NCBI GenBank assembly: GCA_005772945.1
Contig: SXIE01000214.1
Location: 1-9,527 of the forward strand
Length of the DNA: 9,527 nucleotides
DNA from: Pseudomonadota bacterium
GTDB taxonomy: Bacteria; Myxococcota; UBA9042; PHBI01
Direction: 5' to 3'
Below are positions 1-5,694 of the stretch, in pieces. The notes beneath the pieces were generated by a model, which was not told where the DNA came from, made no database searches, and saw only the letters and a list, made by a program, of their open reading frames with translations. A program made the translations under genes and the position numbers. How positions within the stretch are numbered: position 1 is the stretch's first letter; every line of letters starts with the position of its first letter.

Positions 1-36
1 CGAGTCCGAGTCCGAGTCCGAGACCGAGTCCGAGAC
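1..36. repeat. Tandem hexamer repeat CGAGWC (six visible units)
   Basis: Six consecutive 6-bp units are seen, CGAGTC x3, CGAGAC, CGAGTC, CGAGAC. The array continues beyond the left edge. In the reading frame of the flanking gene it encodes a Glu-Ser/Glu-Thr repeat, so each unit adds two residues and copy-number change would keep the frame. It probably forms a flexible acidic linker. Confidence 0.85.
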
Positions 37-1078
37 CCAGCGCCACCCGCCCGCAGATCCGCTCGCCTTCGCCGCCCCAACCCTGGTCGCGACGACCGCC
101 GGCAACTCCAAGACCCCCGCGATCGCGGTCCTCGGCGACGCCATCCACGTCGCCTGGCACGACTTCACGACCTCCCCGCCGACGCTCTACCACGCCGTCC
201 GGACCTTCTCGGCTGCGGCCTTCGACGTGGCCCCGCTGGCGCTCGTCCCAGGCCGCGCGGTCTTTCCCGACCTCCTCGCGGTCGGCGACGCGCTCCACCT
301 CGCGTTCGAAGCCACCGACGAGGCCGGCTCGCACGTCGTGCACGCGACCTGGCGCAACGGCGCCTGGGATGCGGCCGTCGTCGCGATGGACGGCGCCCAC
401 CCGCACCTGGCCGTCGACGATGCCGGGTTTGTCCACGTCGTCGCCTTCGACGATCGCGTACCGGTACACGCGCGCCTGGCTGCCGGCACCTGGAGCGCCC
501 GCGACGCCATCACCATCGCGCACCCCTACGTCGACGCGCTCGATCTCGCGGTCGCCGGGACGGCCGACGGCGTCGACGTAGCGCTCGCGACCTCGCCCGG
601 CGAGACGAGCTACGACCTCCGTCACTGGGTTTGGCGCGCGCCCGCCGGCTGGGGCCCGATGCAGACGGTCTACGCCAGCATGAACCTCTCCTCCGACGAC
701 CTCGACGTGGCGCGCGCCGACGGTCGCTTGCGCTGGGCCTGGACCGAGCAGAGCACGGTCGATCCCTGGGACATCCCAGTCGTCACGCTCGCCGCCGGCG
801 AGCTCACGCCACGCGTCGTCACGCGCGAAAAGGGCTTCGCGCTCTCGCCGTCGCTCGTCATTCCGCCCGATGGCAAGGCGATCATCGCCTGGGTCACGCC
901 GCGCGAAACGATCGCCCTCTCGCGTGATCCCTTCGGCCACGACGTCGAGATCGGCGGTGTCGGCACCGCCGCGCCGCGCCTGGCGGTCGAGGCCGTCGGC
1001 GTCACGCACCTCGTCTTCGTCGGACGCGACGCGGCCGGCGTCCAGCAGATATGGATCACCGACAACGCCGGTGACTGA
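2..1078 (+). CDS. Partial beta-propeller-like secreted protein (5' end outside window)
   Basis: The reading frame is open from the left edge to TGA at 1076-1078, giving 358 visible residues. An internal GTG at 227 could be mistaken for a start, but the frame continues upstream without a stop. The visible protein begins with a Glu-Ser/Glu-Thr dipeptide linker (about 12 residues), then roughly seven weakly repeating blocks of 40-50 residues. These have the pattern hydrophobic-His-Val-Ala-Trp or similar (for example IHVAWHD, LHLAFEA, VHVVAFDD, LRWAWTEQ, IIAWVTP, THLVFVG), each followed by a turn and another strand. This is the look of a BNR/sialidase-like or WD40-like beta-propeller, and no catalytic residues can be assigned. 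Low-complexity Ser/Glu linkers of this kind often sit between a lipoprotein or signal peptide and the folded domain, so export is likely, but the signal itself lies outside the window. The function is unknown. The fold call is an inference from strand periodicity. Confidence 0.75.
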   Translation, partial: ESESESETESETQRHPPADPLAFAAPTLVATTAGNSKTPAIAVLGDAIHVAWHDFTTSPPTLYHAVRTFSAAAFDVAPLALVPGRAVFPDLLAVGDALHLAFEATDEAGSHVVHATWRNGAWDAAVVAMDGAHPHLAVDDAGFVHVVAFDDRVPVHARLAAGTWSARDAITIAHPYVDALDLAVAGTADGVDVALATSPGETSYDLRHWVWRAPAGWGPMQTVYASMNLSSDDLDVARADGRLRWAWTEQSTVDPWDIPVVTLAAGELTPRVVTREKGFALSPSLVIPPDGKAIIAWVTPRETIALSRDPFGHDVEIGGVGTAAPRLAVEAVGVTHLVFVGRDAAGVQQIWITDNAGD

Positions 1079-1162
1079 CGTCGACGCGCGCGCTCGGCAC
1101 AGCCCCGCGAGCCGCTCCAAGAGCCGCCGCGCTTGCGCCTACCGCCTGTGGGTGATACCACT

Positions 1163-1178
1163 GACTGGCCGGCCAGTC
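1163..1178. promoter_or_regulatory. Perfect 16-bp palindrome, likely TetR operator
   Basis: GACTGGCCGGCCAGTC equals its own reverse complement, with its centre between 1170 and 1171. It ends 25 bp before the ATG of the TetR-family gene and lies in the only sizeable gap in front of the TetR-diiron unit. Its length and symmetry are typical of operators bound by TetR-family dimers, and such regulators usually repress their own promoter. A weak TTGCGC (1132-1137) upstream could be a -35 element, but no convincing -10 is seen. The palindrome is observed directly. Its use as the binding site of the adjacent regulator is inferred. Confidence 0.6.
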
Positions 1179-1203
1179 TGACCGACGGGCCCGCCGGAAG
1201 GCC

Positions 1204-1863
1204 ATGACTGTCGCACGTTCCGAGCTCGCGCCCGCGCCCGCGTTCAAGCGCGCGACCGATGTCGGCCAAGTCGCCGCCATCCTCGATGCCGCCGAGTCCT
1301 GCTTCTCGCGCAGCGGCTACGCCGGCACGGCGCTCCGCGAGATCGCCGAGCGCGCGGGCGTCTCGAAGAGCCTCCTCCACTACCACTTTCAATCGAAGGA
1401 GCACCTCTTCGTCGAGGTGCAGATGCGCGCCTACGAGCGCCTCGCCGCGCGCGTCGCCACCGCCGTCGCGCCGATCACCAGTGGCAAGGAGCGCGGCGTT
1501 CTCGCCTTCGACGCCCTCATCCTGACCCTGCGCGAGAGCAACGATCTCGCGGTCCAGGCCGAGCTCTGGGCCGGCGCCCTCTCGAACGAGAAGCTGCGCA
1601 CCCACGTCGTCCGCCTGCGCGAGTTCTTCCGCGAGCTGCTCGTGCGCTCGATCGGCAACATCCTCGGCGATGACGTCGCGCGCCTGCCGATGTCGCTCGA
1701 CGAAGCGGCCGATCTCGTCTGGGCCACCCTCAACGGCATCGGTATCGAGTCCGCGTTCGGCGAGGCGCGCGAGCGCACCGAGCGCGCCCTCCGCGCCCTT
1801 CGTCAGCTGACCGCCATGGCGCTCGCGCAGCCCGCGCCTCCCCCTCGCCCCAAGAAGAGGTAG
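1204..1863 (+). CDS. TetR/AcrR-family transcriptional regulator
   Basis: This is a 219-residue protein, the usual length for the family. Residues 22-69 form the N-terminal helix-turn-helix domain. It contains FSRSGYAGTALREIAERAG followed by VSKSLLHYHFQSKEHLF, a close match to the TetR signature, in which the tyrosine/histidine-rich recognition helix ends before a lysine and a conserved Phe. The rest (about 75-205) is a helical ligand-binding and dimerisation region with no recognisable subfamily, so the inducer cannot be named. The ATG at 1204 is preceded by GGAAGG at 1196-1201, rather close to the start. No alternative start is obvious. The perfect palindrome at 1163-1178 is a likely operator, which would make the gene autoregulated. 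Its stop is 2 bp from the next start, so it should be co-transcribed and translationally coupled with the diiron protein, the obvious candidate target. The C-terminus is a Pro/Arg/Lys-rich tail. Confidence 0.92.
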   Translation: MTVARSELAPAPAFKRATDVGQVAAILDAAESCFSRSGYAGTALREIAERAGVSKSLLHYHFQSKEHLFVEVQMRAYERLAARVATAVAPITSGKERGVLAFDALILTLRESNDLAVQAELWAGALSNEKLRTHVVRLREFFRELLVRSIGNILGDDVARLPMSLDEAADLVWATLNGIGIESAFGEARERTERALRALRQLTAMALAQPAPPPRPKKR

Positions 1864-1865
1864 CC

Positions 1866-3026
1866 ATGCACTTCCAAAAACGACCCCTGAACGAACGCGC
1901 CGCCGCCCTCAACCGCGACGTCGAGCGCGTCGTCAATACCGGCGTCCGCGCCTGGGACGCCCTCAAGGCTCGCATCGGCCTGCGAGGCCGCGCCGCCGCC
2001 TATGACGACGACGCCTACGAGTTCATCGGCGGCCCCAGCGAGACGCTGCGCAAGAAGCACTACGACAAGAGCCTCCGCCTCCTCTGGAAGGCCGAGCAGG
2101 CGGCGCCGTGGTCGACCTTCCGCGACGCGACCGACGGCGAGCGCACGTTGCTGGACGCGGCCGACAAGGCGATGACCGCGGACGAGCGCGCCGCGCGCAC
2201 CCGCATCACGAGCGCCGAGTTCAAGGCGCTGTTGGATCGCGCGTACTCGCTCGAAGAGAAGAAGGCGCTCGTCGGGATCCTCTCGGCCATCGGCCACGGC
2301 GAGGCGTACGCCTGGCTCGTCTCGGCGTCGATGCTCGGCGAGGTCCAGAGCACCGGTGCGCGCGCCGCCATCACCATGCAGGTGCTCGAAGAGGCCAAAC
2401 ATTTCGTGGTCTTGCGCGAGCTCATCCAGGCCTTCGACGTCCCGGTGCCGCGCCTGTCGGTCTGGGAGTACATGCTGCTCGAAGGCTGCCTGAAGGCCAA
2501 GGGTCTCGACCGCTTCTTCGGCATGAACGTGCTGGTCGAGACGATCGCCCTCAGCATCTTCGGCCTCCTCGCCGACAAGCCCGGGCTCGAGATCCTGCGC
2601 CTCTTCCACCTCGACGAGTCGCGCCACACCGCGCTCCCGGCCAATTACTTCAAGGAGTTCCCGCTCTCGACCTGGGCGAGCAAGAGCCCGTCGCGCCGCA
2701 TGTCGCGCTTCATGATGGCCCTCCCGGCCGTGCCCCTCGTGCTGCTGCTCGAGGCCGATCTCGCGGTGATCGGCGTCGACGCCTTCGAGTTCGCCGGCTC
2801 CGTCCTGCGCAAGGCCATCCACCTCGCCGAGCGCGGCGGCTTCCTCCTGCCGCTCCCGAGCGCGCAGCTCATGCCCATCTTCAACGCCGTCTTCAACGCC
2901 TACTGCAAGGTCACGCGTCCAGGCCACACCTTCCGCAACTACATGGTCGCCGATACCACGCGCGGCTCGGCCGAGGCCGACGTCGAGCGCGAGATCTTCG
3001 GCCACGCAGCGCCCCACGTGGCCTGA
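1866..3026 (+). CDS. Ferritin-like diiron-carboxylate protein (putative oxygenase/oxidase)
   Basis: This is a 386-residue soluble protein with the four-helix ligand pattern of ferritin-like diiron enzymes (E, ExxH, E, ExxH). The likely ligands are E146 (in HGEAYAW), E176-x-x-H179 (in VLEEAKHF), E225 (in VLVETIALS) and E251-x-x-H254 (in LDESRHTALP). The 30-residue gap from E146 to E176 fits ribonucleotide-reductase-R2-like and bacterial oxygenase members. The gap from E225 to E251 is a little short, so E225 is the least certain ligand. Beyond the core are an N-terminal helical region (about 1-130) and a C-terminal region (about 275-386) with a hydrophobic helix at 282-302. These could form a substrate pocket or membrane contact. 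The reaction is unknown: family members hydroxylate, desaturate or oxidise N- or C-centres using O2. The start ATG is 2 bp after the TetR stop, with an AAGAGG-type ribosome site inside the regulator's last codons, so expression is probably controlled by that regulator. Confidence 0.75.
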   Translation: MHFQKRPLNERAAALNRDVERVVNTGVRAWDALKARIGLRGRAAAYDDDAYEFIGGPSETLRKKHYDKSLRLLWKAEQAAPWSTFRDATDGERTLLDAADKAMTADERAARTRITSAEFKALLDRAYSLEEKKALVGILSAIGHGEAYAWLVSASMLGEVQSTGARAAITMQVLEEAKHFVVLRELIQAFDVPVPRLSVWEYMLLEGCLKAKGLDRFFGMNVLVETIALSIFGLLADKPGLEILRLFHLDESRHTALPANYFKEFPLSTWASKSPSRRMSRFMMALPAVPLVLLLEADLAVIGVDAFEFAGSVLRKAIHLAERGGFLLPLPSAQLMPIFNAVFNAYCKVTRPGHTFRNYMVADTTRGSAEADVEREIFGHAAPHVA

Positions 3027-3027
3027 C

Positions 3028-3040
3028 AGCGTCCGACGCT
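3028..3040. other. Small inverted repeat between convergent genes
   Basis: AGCGT-CCG-ACGCT is a 5-bp stem with a 3-base loop, starting 1 bp after the stop of the diiron gene. The 34-bp gap (3027-3060) also separates the convergent stop of the - strand gene. There is no T-run on either strand, so this is at best a weak transcription-stop hairpin. Confidence 0.25.
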
Positions 3041-3060
3041 CCGCGCGCCTCCGCATCGAA

Positions 3061-3627
3061 TCAGTCGAGCTTCTCCGTGCCGGGGGTCGGGACGAGGAAG
3101 CGCTCGATGTGCCGCCGGTCGGCGGCCGCGAGCCATGCGCCGTCGACCCGCTCGAGCCAGCCGTAGCCCTCCTGCCAGCCCAGCACGACGAGGACGCGCG
3201 CGCCATCCTTCGGCTCGACGCCTTTCCCGAAGCGCGGCCAGATCGGGCTCTTCGAGACGCCCTCGAGGCACGCGCGCCGGCTCAGATCGACCAGCGCGGG
3301 CGTGTTCGCCGGGACGATCGTCAGCGCCGTCCCCACCTTGAGCGCCGGCAGCGCCTTCCCAGCGCGCACCACGCGCTCGACCTTCGCGCGGTACTCGACG
3401 AAGTCGTACGGCTCGCACGTCTTCCCCGCGCCGCCCGGCACCGGATACGCACGCCGCACCGCCGCCGGCGTCTCGAGCGTCACGAGCGCCAACGTCGCGT
3501 ACCCGTCGCGCACGTAGCCGAGCAGCGTCCCGATCGGTATGTCCTCGGTGTCCACCTGCCCCCCGAGCGCCGCTCCGGGCACGAACGCCAGTACACACGC
3601 GGCCACCGCCATGAGTCGTCTCACCAT
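3061..3627 (-). CDS. Small exported protein of unknown function
   Basis: This is a 188-residue protein. The frame is open further upstream, but that part is Gly/Arg/Pro-rich antisense translation of the neighbouring repeat region. The ATG at 3625-3627 is chosen because it begins a clean signal peptide: MVRR, a hydrophobic stretch at about 5-18, then Ala-Leu-Gly near residue 22 as a probable cleavage site. The mature part (about 165 residues) looks like a compact beta-rich domain: an IPIGTLLGYVRDGYATLALVTLE segment, a strand pair around DFVEYRAKVERVV (75-87), and a glycine-rich segment around VLGWQEGYGWLERVDGAW (148-165). It carries two cysteines, C71 and C120, which could form a disulfide. 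I do not recognise a family. The start lies 38 bp after the stop of the acidic lipoprotein gene with only a weak CGGG ribosome site, which suggests an operon with it. Confidence 0.75.
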   Translation of the reverse strand: MVRRLMAVAACVLAFVPGAALGGQVDTEDIPIGTLLGYVRDGYATLALVTLETPAAVRRAYPVPGGAGKTCEPYDFVEYRAKVERVVRAGKALPALKVGTALTIVPANTPALVDLSRRACLEGVSKSPIWPRFGKGVEPKDGARVLVVLGWQEGYGWLERVDGAWLAAADRRHIERFLVPTPGTEKLD

Positions 3628-3665
3628 GGCCCGAAGCTGACCGCGCGCGCGCCCAGGGTCAAGGC

Positions 3666-4670
3666 TCAGCCGCACTCCGGGTCGTCCGGCGTCGCGGCGC
3701 ACGGATCGCATTCGGGCGACTCCGGGTCGGTCACGCACGGATCCTGGCACTCGGGCGCCGCCGGATTCGCCTCGCACGGATCGGCCTGGCACGCCGGGTC
3801 CGCCGGGTTCGCCACGCACGGATCGACCTCGCACGCCGGATCTTCCGGGTCCGCCACACACGGATCCACCTGACACGCCGGGTCATTCGGGTTCGTCGCG
3901 CAATTGGGCAGCGTGCTCGCGCAGATCGGATCCTCCGCCCCGCCCGCGCCCGCACACACTTCGGCCTGCCAGCACGCCAGGTCGTCATCGGCGCACACCG
4001 TCCATTCCTCGGTGTCGCCCCAGCTCCATCCTTCCTCGTCCCACGACGCCTCACCGTCGCCGTCCGCGTCCGCCGAATCGTCGACCGCCTCGGTCCAGCC
4101 CCAGTCCGCGTATTCCTCGTCGTCCCCGAACGACGACTCATCGTCCCAGTTCTCGGTGCCATCGCCGTCGATGTCGTCGTCGTCGAAGTCCATGATCCCG
4201 TCGGCGTCGGTGTCGAGCACCGTGTCGAACGGGTTCTGCGTGCACGTCAGCGCGTCGCCATCGAAGACGAGATCGCCGAGGTCGACGGTCGCCGACGCCA
4301 GGTGCGTTTCCGGGATCATCTCCGCGAAGGCGTCGCTACGCGCGTGGCTCTTCGGGAACTGGACCGCGATGGTGTGGCCGTCGATCTCGACGACGATGCT
4401 CTTGGGGCCCTCGGGCAGGTTGCTGATCGTGAACTGCACCCCCGCGGCGGCCCCGTCGGCCTTCCCGGCCTGCGTGAGCTTGGCCGAGTACTGCTTGCCT
4501 TTGACCACACCGGCGACGCGCACGTTCTTGCCGGCGAGGCTGCCGAGCTGACCGCGAACCGTGGTGATGCGAGCGGCTCCGGACGGGGAGCCCGAGCCCG
4601 AAGACGAGCAGCCGAAGCTGCCGGCCGCGAGCGCGGCCGAAGCCGAGACGACGAGTGCGATGCGTTGCAT
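3666..4670 (-). CDS. Acidic Cys-repeat lipoprotein with calcium-loop motifs
   Basis: This is a 334-residue putative lipoprotein. The start at 4668-4670 is supported by GGAAGG five bases upstream (4676-4681) and by an N-terminal hydrophobic segment running into GSFG-C21, a non-canonical but plausible lipobox, followed by a Ser/Gly linker. Residues 34-105 form a beta-rich domain (TVRGQL, NVRVAGVV, GVQFTISNLPEG, IVVEIDGHTIAVQF) resembling carboxypeptidase-regulatory or transthyretin-like folds. Residues 150-225 are intensely acidic with DxDxDG loops (D153-D155-D157-G158, D168-G-D170-G, D203-G-D205-G) like thrombospondin type 3 or dockerin calcium-binding loops, and are punctuated by tryptophans. 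Residues 257-333 are six Cys-x8-Cys units, mostly DPC...DPxC. No Lys or Arg occurs after R111. A surface, calcium-dependent structural or adhesive role is inferred; no enzyme is suggested. It is followed at 38 bp by a small exported protein and preceded by a 148-bp gap that should contain its promoter. Confidence 0.85.
   Translation of the reverse strand: MQRIALVVSASAALAAGSFGCSSSGSGSPSGAARITTVRGQLGSLAGKNVRVAGVVKGKQYSAKLTQAGKADGAAAGVQFTISNLPEGPKSIVVEIDGHTIAVQFPKSHARSDAFAEMIPETHLASATVDLGDLVFDGDALTCTQNPFDTVLDTDADGIMDFDDDDIDGDGTENWDDESSFGDDEEYADWGWTEAVDDSADADGDGEASWDEEGWSWGDTEEWTVCADDDLACWQAEVCAGAGGAEDPICASTLPNCATNPNDPACQVDPCVADPEDPACEVDPCVANPADPACQADPCEANPAAPECQDPCVTDPESPECDPCAATPDDPECG
3672..3902 (-). 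repeat. Coding tandem repeat: six Cys-x8-Cys (DPC...DPxC) units
   Basis: This region encodes residues 257-333 of the acidic lipoprotein. Each unit has two cysteines nine residues apart (257/266, 271/280, 285/294, 299/308, 312/321, 324/333). Unit lengths shorten toward the C-terminus (14, 14, 14, 13 and 12 residues for the last five). At DNA level CACGGATC recurs at each DPC on the + strand, while third positions elsewhere have diverged, so the duplication is not very recent. Confidence 0.9.
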
Positions 4671-4818
4671 GGGGACCTTCCGATGGTGGTGTGGAGGGCG
4701 CCGCCACGCGCATTGCGGGCGACGCCCGAGTGAGTACTCTGGATGGCCGGTGCGGTGTGTAAAAGCTCCGTGAGTCGCCGGGCGTCGCCGCAAACTTGCG
4801 CCGCTATGCAAGCGATAC
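4671..4818. other. 148-bp gap before the lipoprotein gene, likely promoter region
   Basis: Read on the - strand, this separates the crotonase stop from the lipoprotein start. It holds the lipoprotein ribosome site GGAAGG at 4676-4681. It also has an imperfect hairpin (CTTGC/GCAAG arms around 4794-4811, followed by TTT) just after the crotonase stop that may be a weak terminator, and a TTTACA (4763-4758) that could be a -35 without a good -10. No ORF, tRNA or known riboswitch is seen. Confidence 0.35.
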
Positions 4819-5628
4819 TCAGCGGCCCTCGAAGCGCGGCTCGCGCTTCTCCAAGAGCGCCCGCGCGCCCTCTTGGAAGTCGCCGGTCGCGACCGTCGCC
4901 GACTGTGCGTAGGCCTCGCGCCAGGCGGCCTCGCGGATGGCGCCAACCGAGAGTCCCGTGTGTTCGCGCAAACTCGCCTTCATCATGCGGACGGCCACCG
5001 GCGCGGCCGCGGCGATGTCGCGTGCCAGCGCCAGCGCCGCCGGAAACACCTCGTCGGTGGGCACTGCGCGCGTGAGATAACCGAGTTCCGCCGCCTCGAC
5101 CCCGTCGACGAGTCGCCCGGTGAAGAGGAGCTCCGCCGCGCGCCCCGGTCCGACGACCCGCGGCAGCGTGTAGCTGATCGCCAGCCCCGCATGCAGCCCG
5201 AGCCGCGCGAAGTTCGCCCCGTACTTCGCCTCGCGCGCGCCGATGCGCATGTCGCACAAGAGCGAGAGCCCGAACCCGCCGCCGACCGCATGCCCATTGA
5301 GCGCCCCGACCACCGGGACCTCGATCTCGAGCGTCCTCAAGAACGGCACGTACATCGCGAACGACGCCTCGTGCGGCATGCGCGGCGCCCCGCCCGCCCC
5401 GCCGCGCTGCACCTGCGATTTCAGATCGGCCCCGGCCGAGAAGCACTTGCCGCTGCCGGTGAGGACGACGCAGCGCGCCGCCGCGTCCGCGCGCACGCGA
5501 TCGATGATCTGATGGTACGCGTCGAGCAGCTCGGGGGTCATGCTGTTGCGCTGATCGGGGCGGTTCAGGCGCAGGACTCCGATCGGATTCTCGGCACTGG
5601 CGGCTTCATAGAGGACGGCGTCGTTCAT
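4819..5628 (-). CDS. Enoyl-CoA hydratase/isomerase (crotonase) superfamily protein
   Basis: This is a 269-residue protein of the usual crotonase length. The start is the ATG at 5626-5628, chosen because family homology begins immediately (VLRLNRPDQRNSM, 18-30); the open frame further upstream is antisense to the transporter. The oxyanion-hole segments are CFSAGADLK (62-70) and NGHAVGGGFGLSLLCDMRIG (111-130). The two catalytic glutamates of rat mitochondrial hydratase (E144, E164) are only half kept: E166 aligns with E164, but the E144 position is F140, in a segment reading YGANFARLGLHAG. It therefore binds an acyl-CoA in the usual fold, but may isomerise, hydrolyse or otherwise act on it rather than hydrate a simple 2-enoyl-CoA. 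The C-terminal helices (206-269) match the family and end in the common F-x-EGR. It stands alone, divergent from the transporter. The nearest genes give no pathway. Confidence 0.92.
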   Translation of the reverse strand: MNDAVLYEAASAENPIGVLRLNRPDQRNSMTPELLDAYHQIIDRVRADAAARCVVLTGSGKCFSAGADLKSQVQRGGAGGAPRMPHEASFAMYVPFLRTLEIEVPVVGALNGHAVGGGFGLSLLCDMRIGAREAKYGANFARLGLHAGLAISYTLPRVVGPGRAAELLFTGRLVDGVEAAELGYLTRAVPTDEVFPAALALARDIAAAAPVAVRMMKASLREHTGLSVGAIREAAWREAYAQSATVATGDFQEGARALLEKREPRFEGR

Positions 5629-5657
5629 GCCGGCGACGCTATGCCGCGCGGCCTTTC

Positions 5658-5686
5658 TTGAAAAGCGTTGCGCGCGGCCGCATGGT
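5658..5686 (+). promoter_or_regulatory. Possible sigma-70 promoter for the transporter gene
   Basis: TTGAAA (5658-5663) and CATGGT (5681-5686) are separated by exactly 17 bp, in the short gap between the divergent crotonase and transporter genes. The -35 is good (5 of 6) and the -10 is poor (3 of 6). If used, transcription would begin near 5693, at the first ATG of the transporter, favouring one of its later starts. Confidence 0.3.
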
Positions 5687-5694
5687 CCGCGCCG

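Noticed and set aside
1..36. CRISPR-like repeat array at the left edge
   Set aside because: The units are contiguous 6-bp repeats without spacers and lie in a coding frame.
1803..3206. A 467-codon open frame on the - strand opposite the diiron gene
   Set aside because: It is antisense to a gene with clear metal-ligand motifs, and its composition (Arg/Glu/Leu/Asp runs) is typical of GC-rich shadow frames.
3628..3876. Upstream extension of the small exported protein into the lipoprotein repeat region
   Set aside because: It is an alternative-frame translation of the DPC repeat DNA. The ATG at 3627 starts a proper signal peptide.
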